Source of the DNA: Rhizobiaceae bacterium
Lineage (GTDB): Bacteria > Pseudomonadota > Alphaproteobacteria > Rhizobiales > Rhizobiaceae
Reading direction: 5' to 3'
DNA: 10,659 nt
Assembly: GCA_028865845.1 (NCBI GenBank)
Contig: JAGWJK010000078.1
Location: 1-10,659 of the forward strand
Below, piece by piece: positions 1-6,479 of the stretch (position 1 is its first letter; every line of letters starts with the position of its first letter). A program made the translations under genes and the position numbers. The notes below the pieces were generated by a model. It was not told the origin of the DNA, did not search any database, and saw nothing but the letters and a program-made list of their open reading frames with translations.

Positions 1-592
1 GGATGAGCTCGGCCTCGGCCTCATGGAGATCGTGGCCAGTCGGCAGCACATGTGCACTGACATCCGCATTGGCGTTCTTAAATTGCTTTTCGACTAGAAC
101 GGCGTCTTCGGGACTTCGCCGCTGGTCATGTTCGCCGGCCGTGATCAGAACAGGCATACCGGTCACCGGTGGGAAGCCTGCTTCGGGTGCCGGTGACAGG
201 GGACGTATCAGGATTGCGGCCGAGGCCAGACGTGGTCGGTTGCGCAGGAGGGATGCCGCCATGATGGCGCCATTGGAAAAACTAAGCAGGATCGGCGGGT
301 GTTTCAATATACCTCGGTCGAGGGCGTCGACGATGAATCGACAGAGCCGATCCGTCTGCAGCTCGATATCCGCATAATCCAGGCTGCGGTCGGGGTTGCG
401 CCTAAAGAAAGCAAAGCCGCTCTCCCATTCCACCCCGCCGCGCAGGGCAACATAGGGCCGCTGCGGCGCGACTTCCTGCGCCAGGGGAAGAAGCGTGGTC
501 TCATCTCCGCTACTGCCATGGAGTAGCAAAAGCGGCGGCGAGGAAAACTCTTCCCGTCCGGCGATGAAATGAAATTCTGGCAGTTCCGGCAT
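1..592 (-). CDS. MhqD-like alpha/beta hydrolase (carboxylesterase/phospholipase family), 3' end outside window
   Basis: The 197 visible residues have the order of an alpha/beta-hydrolase esterase: the strand and oxyanion segment LLLLHGSSGDE (residues 21-31), the nucleophile elbow SFSNG (104-108, Ser106), the acid loop AGEHD (Asp156) and the histidine loop TGHDLH (His187). From memory the overall sequence resembles Bacillus MhqD, an esterase linked to quinone stress, especially the LLPLA, the VALRGG followed by FFRR, and the SNGA segments. The usual first Gly of the GxSxG elbow is Ser here (codon AGT). The start is the ATG at 592; an in-frame TGA lies 15 bases upstream of it, so no longer N-terminus is possible. 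The ribosome-binding site is weak. About 10-20 C-terminal residues should lie beyond base 1. The substrate is unknown; a partner ring-cleaving dioxygenase, common beside such genes, is not in the window. Confidence 0.85.
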   Translation of the reverse strand, partial: MPELPEFHFIAGREEFSSPPLLLLHGSSGDETTLLPLAQEVAPQRPYVALRGGVEWESGFAFFRRNPDRSLDYADIELQTDRLCRFIVDALDRGILKHPPILLSFSNGAIMAASLLRNRPRLASAAILIRPLSPAPEAGFPPVTGMPVLITAGEHDQRRSPEDAVLVEKQFKNANADVSAHVLPTGHDLHEAEAELI

Positions 593-666
593 AATATCTG
601 GCTTTCAGTGCCGCGTTCGCCATGCGGTCCAGAAGCACCGCGAACCTGATGGGCACGGCGAACAGT

Positions 667-694
667 CATAGATACATTTCAAGATAGATTTATG
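667..694. promoter_or_regulatory. Possible operator: AT-rich imperfect dyad upstream of the hydrolase
   Basis: Within a GC-rich genome this 28-base stretch is AT-rich. Its ends mirror each other (CATAgAT on the left, ATtTATG on the right), and about 18 of 28 positions match the reverse complement. It lies about 75-100 bases upstream of the hydrolase start. MhqD-type esterases are often under MarR-family (MhqR) control, and a dyad here would fit such an operator. The symmetry is weak, no regulator gene is visible, and the operator role is inference. Confidence 0.25.
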
Positions 695-703
695 TCGGAT
701 GGG

Positions 704-733
704 AGTGAAGCGGCTGAACGGCTTCACTTTTTT
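704..733 (+). terminator. Terminator-like hairpin with T-tract, plus orientation
   Basis: AGTGAAGC (704-711) pairs perfectly with GCTTCACT (721-728) around a 9-base loop, and positions 728-733 are all T. This is the standard layout of a Rho-independent terminator read on the plus strand. No plus-strand gene ends nearby, since both neighbours are on the minus strand. On the minus strand the hairpin is preceded by the A-tract and has no T-tract after it. It may stop antisense transcription towards gcvP, or be an inverted-repeat operator for the hydrolase. Confidence 0.45.
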
Positions 734-879
734 GGAAAAATACTTGTTCCGTCACGTCGACGGATCGCCGTATAGGGGCCAACTGGCAACCGGCTTTCGC
801 CTGGAAAACATATCGGCCGCGGGGAGCCGAATCGTCGGCAAGCATTCAGCGGATCGGTTGGCTTGTGGCTGAAAGCAGA

Positions 880-900
880 TGGGGCGGCCCGGCCGCCCCA
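880..900 (-). terminator. GC hairpin just past gcvP
   Basis: TGGGGCGGCC and GGCCGCCCCA form a perfect 10-base inverted repeat around one central base, 17 bases beyond the gcvP stop codon. Its position suggests the end of the gcvTHP transcript. There is no clear T-tract after it on the minus strand, so it may be a weak terminator, a Rho-assisted one, or a 3' end stabiliser. Confidence 0.5.
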
Positions 901-917
901 TTCCTTATCGAAGATGG

Positions 918-3782
918 TTATTCCGCCGCCTCGGCATAGGATTCGACCGGCGGGCAGGTGCAGAGCAGATTGCGATCGCCGTAGACGTTGTCGACGCGGT
1001 TGACCGGTGACCAGTATTTGTCGACGCGGAAAGCCCCCGGCGGGAAGCAGGCCTGTTCGCGCGAATAGGGCCGATTCCACTCGCCGACGAGGTCCTCGAC
1101 CGTATGCGGCGCATTTTTCAGCGGGTTGTTGGTCTTGTCCATGCGGCCTTCCTCGATGGCGCGAGCCTCCTCGCGGATGGCAAGCATCGCTTCGCAGAAG
1201 CGGTCGAGTTCGGCCTTGGTCTCGCTTTCCGTCGGCTCGATCATCAGCGTGCCGGCAACGGGCCAGCTCATGGTCGGCGCGTGGAAACCGCTGTCGATGA
1301 GGCGCTTGGCAACATCGTCGACCGTGACGCCGCAGCTGTCGACAAGCGGACGCGTGTCGATGATGCATTCATGCGCAACGCGGCCAGCCTTCGACTTGTA
1401 AAGCACGTCGTAGGCGCCCTTCAGGCGGGCTGCGATGTAGTTGGCATTGAGGATCGCGACCTTGGTTGCCTGCGTCAATCCTTCGCCGCCCATCATCAGG
1501 CAATAGCTCCAGGAAATCGGCAGGATGGAGGCGGAGCCGAAGGCCGCAGCCGAGACTGCACCGCTGCGGCCGTCCGTTTCCGGGTGACCGGGCAGATAGG
1601 GCGCCAGATGCGCCTTGACGCCGATAGGACCCATGCCAGGGCCGCCGCCGCCATGCGGAATGCAGAAGGTCTTGTGCAGGTTGAGGTGGCTGACGTCGGA
1701 GCCGATGTCGCCCGGGCGGGAGAGGCCGACCATCGCGTTCATGTTGGCGCCGTCGAGATAGACCTGACCGCCATGCTGATGGACGATATCGCAGATGTCC
1801 TTCACCGTCTCCTCGAAGACGCCATGCGTCGACGGGTAGGTGATCATGCAGCAGGAGAGGTTGGCCGCGTATTGCTCCGCCTTGGCGCGGAAATCGGCCA
1901 TGTCGATATCGCCGTCGTCGCTGACCTTGATCACCACCACCTTCATGCCGGCCATCTGCGCCGACGCCGGATTGGTGCCATGCGCCGAGGTCGGGATGAG
2001 GCAGACGTCGCGGTGACCCTCGCCATTGGCGATGTGATAATTGCGAATGGTCAGAAGGCCGGCATATTCGCCCTGCGCGCCGGAATTCGGCTGCATCGAG
2101 AAAGCGTCGTATCCGGTGACGGCGCAAAGCTTTTCCGTCAGATCATCGATCATTTCGCGATAGCCGAGTGCCTGGTCGGCCGGCACGAAAGGATGGATAT
2201 CGGAAAATTCCGGCCAGGTGATCGGCAGCATTTCCGCCGTCGCGTTCAGCTTCATCGTGCAGGAACCGAGCGGGATCATGGCGCGGTCGAGCGCCAGATC
2301 GCGGTCGGAAAGCCGGCGGATATAGCGCGTCATTTCGCTTTCGGCGCGATTCATGTGGAAGATCGGGTGCGTCAGATATCCGCTGGTTCGCAGCAGACCT
2401 TTGGGCAGGCGATAGGCGGGCTCGAAATCGGCGAGCTTGAAATTGCCGCCAAAAGCGCGCCACACGGCTTCCAGCGTTGCCGGGCGCGTGCGCTCGTCAA
2501 GGCTCATGCCGATCTTGGTCTCACCGACCTTGCGCAGGTTGACGCCCTCGGCAACGGCGGCGCGCATGATCAGGCCCTGCATATGGCCGACCTCGACGGT
2601 GATCGTGTCGAAGAAGGTTTCCGGCTCGATGGTATAGCCGAGCTTTTCCAACCCCTTGGCCATCAGGACGGCCTTTTGGTGAACCTGCTGGGCGATCGCC
2701 TTCAGGCCCTGCGGGCCGTGGAATACGGCATACATCGAGGCCATGACGGCAAGCAGCACCTGCGCGGTGCAGATGTTCGACGTCGCCTTTTCGCGGCGGA
2801 TATGCTGTTCGCGGGTCTGCAGCGACAAGCGATAGGCGCGGTTTCCGCGTGCGTCGACGGATACGCCGACAAGACGACCGGGCATCGAGCGCTTATAGGC
2901 GTCCTTGACGGCCATATAGGCCGCGTGCGGGCCGCCGTAGCCGACCGGTACGCCGAAGCGCTGCGAGCAGCCGATGGCGATATCCGCACCCATCTCGCCC
3001 GGGGATTTCAGCAGCGTCAACGCCAGCGGATCGGCGGCAACGACAGCGATGGCGCCGGTCTGGTGCAGGCGGGAGATCAGCCCGGTATAGTCATGGACCT
3101 GCCCATGCGTGCCGGGATATTGGAAGATCGCGCCGAAGACATCGACCGGATCGAGATCGGTAAAGGGATTGCCGACGATGACGGTCCAGCCGAGCGGTTC
3201 GGCACGGGTCTTGATCAGTGCGATCGTCTGCGGGTGGCACTCGGCATCGACGAAGAAGGCCTTCGCCTTGGATTTTGCAACACGCTCGGCCATCGCCATG
3301 CCTTCGGCTGCAGCTGTCGCCTCGTCGAGGAGAGAGGCGTTTGCGACATCGAGACCGGTGAGGTCGCAGATCATCGTCTGGTAGTTCAGGAGCGCTTCGA
3401 GGCGGCCCTGGCTGATCTCCGGCTGGTAAGGCGTATAGGCCGTGTACCAGGCCGGGTTTTCGAGGATATTGCGCTGGATGACCGGCGGCGTGATGGTGCC
3501 GTAATAGCCCTGGCCGATCAGCGACACGAGAACCTTGTTCTTGTTGGCGGTTTCCCTGAGCTTGTCGAGCGCTTCGCGCTCCGTCATCGGCGCGCCCCAG
3601 AGGAGCGGCGCCGCCTGGCGGATGGAAGGTGGCAGGGTTGCATCGATCAAGCCGTCGAGGCTGCCATAGCCGATGACTTTCAGCATATCGGCCATCTCCG
3701 ACGGAGACGGACCGATATGGCGGCGATTGGCGAAGTCGTAGGGCTGGTAGTCCGTGAATGTGAATTCCGTAGGCGTATTCAT
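918..3782 (-). CDS. gcvP: Glycine dehydrogenase (decarboxylating), P protein of the glycine cleavage system
   Basis: This PLP enzyme removes CO2 from glycine and passes the aminomethyl group to the lipoyl arm of GcvH. At 954 residues it is the single-chain form, in which an N-terminal half (to about residue 450) and a C-terminal half (from about 470) correspond to the separate subunits of two-subunit P proteins. The PLP-binding lysine is Lys704 in [17 protein letters not shown], followed by the glycine-rich [16 protein letters not shown]. Further family landmarks are RRHIGPS (21-27), [12 protein letters not shown] (503-514) and [13 protein letters not shown] (597-609). The ATG at 3782 overlaps the gcvH stop as TAATG. 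An AAGGAG inside the gcvH end (3794-3799) lies 11 bases upstream, so translation is probably coupled to gcvH. It is the last gene of the riboswitch-controlled operon and shows no breaks. Confidence 0.98.
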   Translation of the reverse strand: MNTPTEFTFTDYQPYDFANRRHIGPSPSEMADMLKVIGYGSLDGLIDATLPPSIRQAAPLLWGAPMTEREALDKLRETANKNKVLVSLIGQGYYGTITPPVIQRNILENPAWYTAYTPYQPEISQGRLEALLNYQTMICDLTGLDVANASLLDEATAAAEGMAMAERVAKSKAKAFFVDAECHPQTIALIKTRAEPLGWTVIVGNPFTDLDPVDVFGAIFQYPGTHGQVHDYTGLISRLHQTGAIAVVAADPLALTLLKSPGEMGADIAIGCSQRFGVPVGYGGPHAAYMAVKDAYKRSMPGRLVGVSVDARGNRAYRLSLQTREQHIRREKATSNICTAQVLLAVMASMYAVFHGPQGLKAIAQQVHQKAVLMAKGLEKLGYTIEPETFFDTITVEVGHMQGLIMRAAVAEGVNLRKVGETKIGMSLDERTRPATLEAVWRAFGGNFKLADFEPAYRLPKGLLRTSGYLTHPIFHMNRAESEMTRYIRRLSDRDLALDRAMIPLGSCTMKLNATAEMLPITWPEFSDIHPFVPADQALGYREMIDDLTEKLCAVTGYDAFSMQPNSGAQGEYAGLLTIRNYHIANGEGHRDVCLIPTSAHGTNPASAQMAGMKVVVIKVSDDGDIDMADFRAKAEQYAANLSCCMITYPSTHGVFEETVKDICDIVHQHGGQVYLDGANMNAMVGLSRPGDIGSDVSHLNLHKTFCIPHGGGGPGMGPIGVKAHLAPYLPGHPETDGRSGAVSAAAFGSASILPISWSYCLMMGGEGLTQATKVAILNANYIAARLKGAYDVLYKSKAGRVAHECIIDTRPLVDSCGVTVDDVAKRLIDSGFHAPTMSWPVAGTLMIEPTESETKAELDRFCEAMLAIREEARAIEEGRMDKTNNPLKNAPHTVEDLVGEWNRPYSREQACFPPGAFRVDKYWSPVNRVDNVYGDRNLLCTCPPVESYAEAAE

Positions 3783-4144
3783 TACGCAGTCAGCTCCTTG
3801 TAGGCAGCTTCATCAAGAAGACCATCGACATCGGCGACATTCTTGAGCTTCAGCTTGAAGAACCAGCCGGCTCCCATCGGATCCGAGTTGACGAGCGCCG
3901 GATCGGCAACGATCGCCGGATTGACTTCGGTAATTTCGCCGTCCAGCGGACAATAGACGTCGGAAGCGGCCTTCACGGATTCGACGGTTGCGGCATTGTC
4001 GTTCTTAGAGAAGCTAGCCCCGACCTCGGGCAGTTCGACGAAGACGAGGTCACCGAGTTGATCGACAGCATAGGTCGTGATGCCGACAGTCGCGACGTCG
4101 CCATCAACGTTGAGCCACTCATGTTCTTCGGTAAATTTCAGCAT
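3782..4144 (-). CDS. gcvH: Glycine cleavage system H protein (lipoyl carrier)
   Basis: This small lipoylated protein carries the aminomethyl intermediate from GcvP to GcvT and then presents its dihydrolipoyl arm to the E3 dehydrogenase. The 120 residues match the compact H-protein length. They contain the HEW start region (8-10), the GITTYA segment (21-26) and the lipoylation site ESVKAASD, with Lys58 as the modified residue. GWFFKLKL near the C-terminus is also typical. An AGAGAGGA ribosome-binding site lies about 8 bases before the ATG. The gap to the gcvT stop is 27 bases, and the stop codon shares one base with the gcvP start. It should be lipoylated through LipB/LipA or LplA, none of which is in the window. 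Confidence 0.98.
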   Translation of the reverse strand: MLKFTEEHEWLNVDGDVATVGITTYAVDQLGDLVFVELPEVGASFSKNDNAATVESVKAASDVYCPLDGEITEVNPAIVADPALVNSDPMGAGWFFKLKLKNVADVDGLLDEAAYKELTA

Positions 4145-4171
4145 GGAATATCCTCTCTGGAAATTTCGCGT

Positions 4172-5308
4172 TCAGCGTTTGTAGGTCGGGGTGATGAAAG
4201 GAAGCGCGCAGACGGAAACAGGCAGATATTTGCCGCGAACTTCCGCATAGATCTGGGTGCCGGGTGCAGCGTGGCCGACCGGCACATAACCCATTGCGAC
4301 CGGGCTTTCTGCGCTCGGACCGAAGCCACCGGAGGTGACTTCCCCGATTTCTGTCTTGCCTTCGGCGTCGGCGTAAAGCTTGGCATGTCCGCGCACCGGC
4401 GCCTTGCCTTCGGGCTTCAGGCCGACGCGGCGGCGGGATGCGCCGTTTTGAAGTTCGGAGAGAATCCGGTCAGCGCCGGGAAAGCCGCCGGCCCGGGCAC
4501 CGCCGGTCTTGCGGGCCTTCTGCATGCCCCATTCGAGGGCGGCCTCGATCGGCGTCGTCGTCTGGTCGATGTCATTGCCGTAGAGGCAGAGGCCGGCTTC
4601 GAGACGCAGGCTGTCGCGAGCGCCGAGGCCGATCGGCTGGACGTCGGGATGCTCGAGCAGCCGCTTGGCGATATCCTCGGCCTTGTCTGCGGGCACGGAA
4701 ATCTCGAACCCGTCCTCGCCGCTGTAGCCCGAGCGGGAGACGAGACAGGATACGTCGTGCAGCCGGCAATGGCGCACATCCATGAATTTCATGTAGGCGA
4801 GGTCGGCCCAAAGCTCGGCCAACACGGATACGGCGCGCGGCCCCTGCAGCGCAAGCAGGGCGCGATCGACTGACGTAATTTCGCAGCGATCGCCGATATG
4901 ATCTTGAAGATGCTTGAGATCCGCATCTTTGCACGCCGCGTTGACGACTACGAAAAGGTAATCGTCCATATGGGTGATCATCAGGTCGTCGAGGATGCCG
5001 CCGTTGTCATCGGTGAAAAAGCCATAACGCTGGCGGTTTTCCGCAAGGCCGACGAGATCGACGGGGACGAGGCTTTCGAGCGCCAGCGCTGCGTCCTCGT
5101 ATGAACCGGAGCGGGAGCGGACGATGATCTGGCCCATGTGCGAAACATCGAACAGACCAGCCGAGGTGCGGGTCCACAAATGCTCCTTCAACACGCCGGC
5201 AGGATATTGCACCGGCATATCGTAGCCGGCAAACGGCACCATGCGGGCGCCGAGCGACAGATGCAGAGCGTGAAGCGGTGTCTTCTTTAGGGCAGCGGTC
5301 TCGTCCAA
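4172..5308 (-). CDS. gcvT: Aminomethyltransferase, T protein of the glycine cleavage system
   Basis: GcvT transfers the one-carbon unit from aminomethyl-lipoyl GcvH to tetrahydrofolate and releases ammonia. The protein has the family landmarks GARMVPFAGYDMPVQYP near residues 20-36, GLFDVSHMGQ (51-60), NGGILDDL (102-109), which lies in the folate-site region, ALQGPRA, YSGEDGFEI and a C-terminal GPSAESPVAMGYV. I place the start at the TTG at 5308, giving 378 residues beginning (M)DETAALKKTPLHALH, because a GGAGG sits exactly 7 bases upstream and recalled rhizobial GcvT proteins begin near here. An in-frame TTG at 5338 would add ten residues (MAKRKPGGVS) but has no ribosome-binding site and lies in a hairpin of the leader. 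It is the first gene of the operon, directly downstream of the glycine riboswitch. Confidence 0.95.
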   Translation of the reverse strand: MDETAALKKTPLHALHLSLGARMVPFAGYDMPVQYPAGVLKEHLWTRTSAGLFDVSHMGQIIVRSRSGSYEDAALALESLVPVDLVGLAENRQRYGFFTDDNGGILDDLMITHMDDYLFVVVNAACKDADLKHLQDHIGDRCEITSVDRALLALQGPRAVSVLAELWADLAYMKFMDVRHCRLHDVSCLVSRSGYSGEDGFEISVPADKAEDIAKRLLEHPDVQPIGLGARDSLRLEAGLCLYGNDIDQTTTPIEAALEWGMQKARKTGGARAGGFPGADRILSELQNGASRRRVGLKPEGKAPVRGHAKLYADAEGKTEIGEVTSGGFGPSAESPVAMGYVPVGHAAPGTQIYAEVRGKYLPVSVCALPFITPTYKR

Positions 5309-5315
5309 ACTGACG

Positions 5316-5320
5316 CCTCC
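5316..5320 (-). promoter_or_regulatory. Ribosome-binding site deciding the gcvT start
   Basis: On the minus strand GGAGG is followed by seven bases and then TTG GAC GAG. No ATG or GTG in this frame lies near enough to use it, so it supports TTG at 5308 as initiator. The same GGAGG would be coding sequence if translation began at 5338. Confidence 0.75.
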
Positions 5321-5326
5321 GGGTTT

Positions 5327-5385
5327 GCGCTTGGCCAAAAGCGCGGGCTCAAAATTCCGGCGCGGTTGCGCCTCACGATGAGCCC
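5327..5385 (-). promoter_or_regulatory. Expression platform of the glycine riboswitch (nested hairpins)
   Basis: Three pairings can be read between the second aptamer and the gcvT ribosome-binding site. GGGCTC (5385-5380) matches GAGCCC (5350-5345). Inside it GGCGC (5372-5368) matches GCGCC (5363-5359) around AACC. After it GCGCTT (5344-5339) matches AAGCGC (5332-5327) around TTGGCC. The outer hairpin is followed by GCGC and then TTTT (5340-5337), which gives a short terminator-like layout. It directly abuts the 3' strand of aptamer 2 P1 (CAGAGG, 5391-5386). None of these arms covers the GGAGG itself, so transcription control looks somewhat likelier than masking of the ribosome-binding site. 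The mechanism is inference. Confidence 0.5.
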
Positions 5386-5535
5386 CCTCTGTCCCTTTGC
5401 CTGAGATTGTTATCCCTTCGGCGAGCGCGTCTGCGCTTCTCTCCAGAGTTCCGTCTGCCCCTTGCTGGTCCTTTTGCCTGAGAGTTTCCGGGGCGGTTGC
5501 TCCTTCGGCACCGGCTCGTCACCGGATTCTCCCAA
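5385..5535 (-). promoter_or_regulatory. Tandem glycine riboswitch (two aptamers)
   Basis: The leader of gcvT matches the known glycine riboswitch consensus twice. Aptamer 1 (about 5461-5535) has GGGAGAA, the P3 stem CCGG/CCGG, GTGCCGAAGGAGCAA, then ACTCTCAGGCAAAAGGAC. Aptamer 2 (about 5385-5449) has CTCTGGAGAG, the hairpin AGCGC-AGAC-GCGCT, GCCGAAGGGATAA, then TCTCAGGCAAAGGGACAGAG. The outer stem of aptamer 2 is CTCTG paired with CAGAG. In this family glycine binding usually turns expression of gcv genes on, so that excess glycine is degraded. The aptamers are joined by a short linker (about 5450-5460), as in cooperative or kink-turn-linked tandem forms. Confidence 0.95.
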
Positions 5536-5549
5536 CAAGGTTGCCTGCC

Positions 5550-5577
5550 ATTATCTGGGCAGAGCGGAGGATGGCAA
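5550..5577 (-). promoter_or_regulatory. Sigma70-type promoter of the gcvTHP operon
   Basis: On the minus strand TTGCCA (5577-5572) and GATAAT (5555-5550) are separated by 16 bases. Each hexamer differs from the TTGACA/TATAAT consensus at one position. Transcription would begin near 5543-5546, about ten bases before the first riboswitch aptamer, which is where a riboswitch promoter should be. This is read by eye and not mapped. Confidence 0.6.
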
Positions 5578-5622
5578 GGGGCAAATGTCGCCAGCGAACA
5601 AATTTTTGTCGTGGCGCATTCT

Positions 5623-5636
5623 TGAGCAAATGCTCA
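5623..5636. promoter_or_regulatory. Palindrome in the divergent gcvT / copper chaperone region
   Basis: TGAGCA-AA-TGCTCA is a perfect 6-base inverted repeat with a 2-base centre, about 87 bases upstream of the copper chaperone start. A second small dyad, ACAAA-TT-TTTGT, lies at 5598-5609. Both are outside the predicted gcv transcript. They could be operators for the chaperone gene, but no copper-regulator consensus that I know is present. Confidence 0.3.
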
Positions 5637-5722
5637 CGCTCGCGACGGATTGCCGCCGGGGACTTTGCAAGCGAAGCGTCAGCAGCTATCCCATGACGTT
5701 GATGAGGAAGAGGGAACCATTC

Positions 5723-6271
5723 ATGAACCGCCGATACGCCGCCGCAACGCTGATCTCCATCGCCGTCTTTTCACTGTCCGCTGCGACGGTTGTCGCGCAG
5801 GAGAGCAACAGCATGAAAGCCATGCCCGCCATGAAGGGCATGTCGATGCAGATGGATGCCGGCAAGGCGCCCACAGGTTCCGCCGCAGCGAAGCTGGGTG
5901 ATCTCGATATCAGCGGCGGCTATGTGCGCGCCATGCTGCCGGGCCAACCGGTCGGCGGCGGCTACATCACCATCCACAACGGCGGCAGCAGCGACGACAA
6001 GCTGACCTCGGTCACCTCTTCGGCAGCCGGCAAGGTCGAATTGCACGAGATGAAAATGGAGGGCGAGGTCATGAAGATGCGCGAGCTTAAGGATGGTGTC
6101 GCCATCCCGGCCGGCGCCACTGTGACGCTTTCGCCGAACAGCCTTCACATGATGTTCACGCATGTAAAGACGCCCTTCAAGCAGGGCGCTTCGGTACCGG
6201 TGATGCTGATGTTCGAAAAGGCGGGAATGGTCGATTTGACGCTGCCGGTGACGTCGCCGCAGGGGAATTGA
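5723..6271 (+). CDS. Periplasmic PCu(A)C-family copper chaperone
   Basis: PCu(A)C proteins bind Cu(I) in the periplasm and help metallate cytochrome c oxidase, mainly the CuA site. The 182-residue product begins with a signal peptide (RR at 3-4, hydrophobic 6-24) and likely cleavage after VVA at residue 25. The family domain runs from about residue 57 to 177, with GGYVRAMLPGQPVGGGYITIHN. The expected ligands of the H(M)X10MX21HXM motif fit His108, Met119, His142 and Met144, with the central spacing one residue longer than the consensus. Between signal peptide and domain lies a Met-rich stretch with Met at 31, 34, 37, 40, 42 and 44, an unusual extra metal-binding candidate. The start at 5723 has AGGG 8 bases upstream; in-frame ATGs at 5693 and 5702 lack such a site. 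No SCO or oxidase gene is adjacent. Confidence 0.9.
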   Translation: MNRRYAAATLISIAVFSLSAATVVAQESNSMKAMPAMKGMSMQMDAGKAPTGSAAAKLGDLDISGGYVRAMLPGQPVGGGYITIHNGGSSDDKLTSVTSSAAGKVELHEMKMEGEVMKMRELKDGVAIPAGATVTLSPNSLHMMFTHVKTPFKQGASVPVMLMFEKAGMVDLTLPVTSPQGN

Positions 6272-6290
6272 GCGGCGGGGCATCGCCAGA

Positions 6291-6360
6291 GCCGGAAACT
6301 GTCACAAAAATCCGGCGTTTGGACAATTCCGGTTTCCACTTTTCGTCGAAATGCTCTAAA
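6291..6360. repeat. Rhizobial intergenic palindromic repeat (RIME-like), copy 1
   Basis: On the minus strand positions 6360-6328 read TTTAGAGCATTTCGACGAAA followed by AGTGGAAACCGG. I recognise this as the type of short intergenic element very common in Rhizobium and relatives. It contains the small dyad TTTCG-T-CGAAA (6341-6351). Next to it GCCGGA (6291-6296) pairs with TCCGGC (6311-6316) around a 14-base loop, 20 bases past the copper chaperone stop, which could act as a weak terminator. Copy number in the genome cannot be seen here. Confidence 0.5.
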
Positions 6361-6426
6361 GCCACGTCAAAAGCCGGCCTTGCCGGCGGGGCGCGACTGC
6401 TCTTGTTTTGATTTGGCTGATCCTGT

Positions 6427-6459
6427 CCGAAAACTGCTTCACATTTTCGGGGATCATGC
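6427..6459. repeat. Rhizobial intergenic palindromic repeat (RIME-like), copy 2
   Basis: CCGAAAA (6427-6433) pairs with TTTTCGG (6444-6450) around CTGCTTCACA. On the minus strand the element reads GCATGATCCCCGAAAATGTG then AAGCAG, sharing the GCAT, CGAAAA and GTG-AA blocks with copy 1 in the same orientation. Read in frame with the next gene it gives the peptide LSENCFTFSGIMP, typical of a repeat that happens to be open rather than of protein sequence. This argues against starting the pseudouridine synthase here. Confidence 0.5.
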
Positions 6460-6479
6460 CCCGACGTGAAAGAAGAAGA

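Larger units (their letters stand above)
593..917. other. Intergenic gap between the hydrolase and gcvP
   Basis: This 325-base gap lies between the start of the hydrolase and the end of gcvP, both on the minus strand, so it should hold the gcvP terminator and the hydrolase promoter. I see three structures, listed separately: an AT-rich imperfect dyad (667-694), a hairpin followed by six T on the plus strand (704-733) and a GC-rich palindrome beside gcvP (880-900). The stretch 740-879 shows no gene, RNA or repeat that I can support. Confidence 0.6.

Noticed and set aside
304..669. A 121-codon minus-strand open frame at the hydrolase locus
   Set aside because: It overlaps the hydrolase in a different frame and lacks any domain, whereas the hydrolase frame carries a full Ser-Asp-His triad.
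1104..3803. An 899-codon open frame on the plus strand, antisense to almost all of gcvP
   Set aside because: Its codons are exact complements of gcvP codons, so its length only shows that gcvP avoids TTA, CTA and TCA, as GC-rich rhizobial genes do. The product is rich in Arg, His and Asp in no recognisable domain order, and gcvP is clearly the real gene.
4058..4873. A 271-codon plus-strand open frame opposite gcvT and gcvH
   Set aside because: It is the shadow of gcvT and gcvH in another frame; composition is biased and no family features appear.
5462..5722. An 87-residue N-terminal extension of the copper chaperone
   Set aside because: It would run through the glycine riboswitch and promoter on the other strand and would bury the signal peptide. 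The ATG at 5723 has a ribosome-binding site and gives a normal signal sequence.
6373..6387. Hairpin GCCGGC-CTT-GCCGGC as a terminator
   Set aside because: The loop is only three bases and no T-tract follows on either strand; such GC palindromes are expected by chance in this genome.
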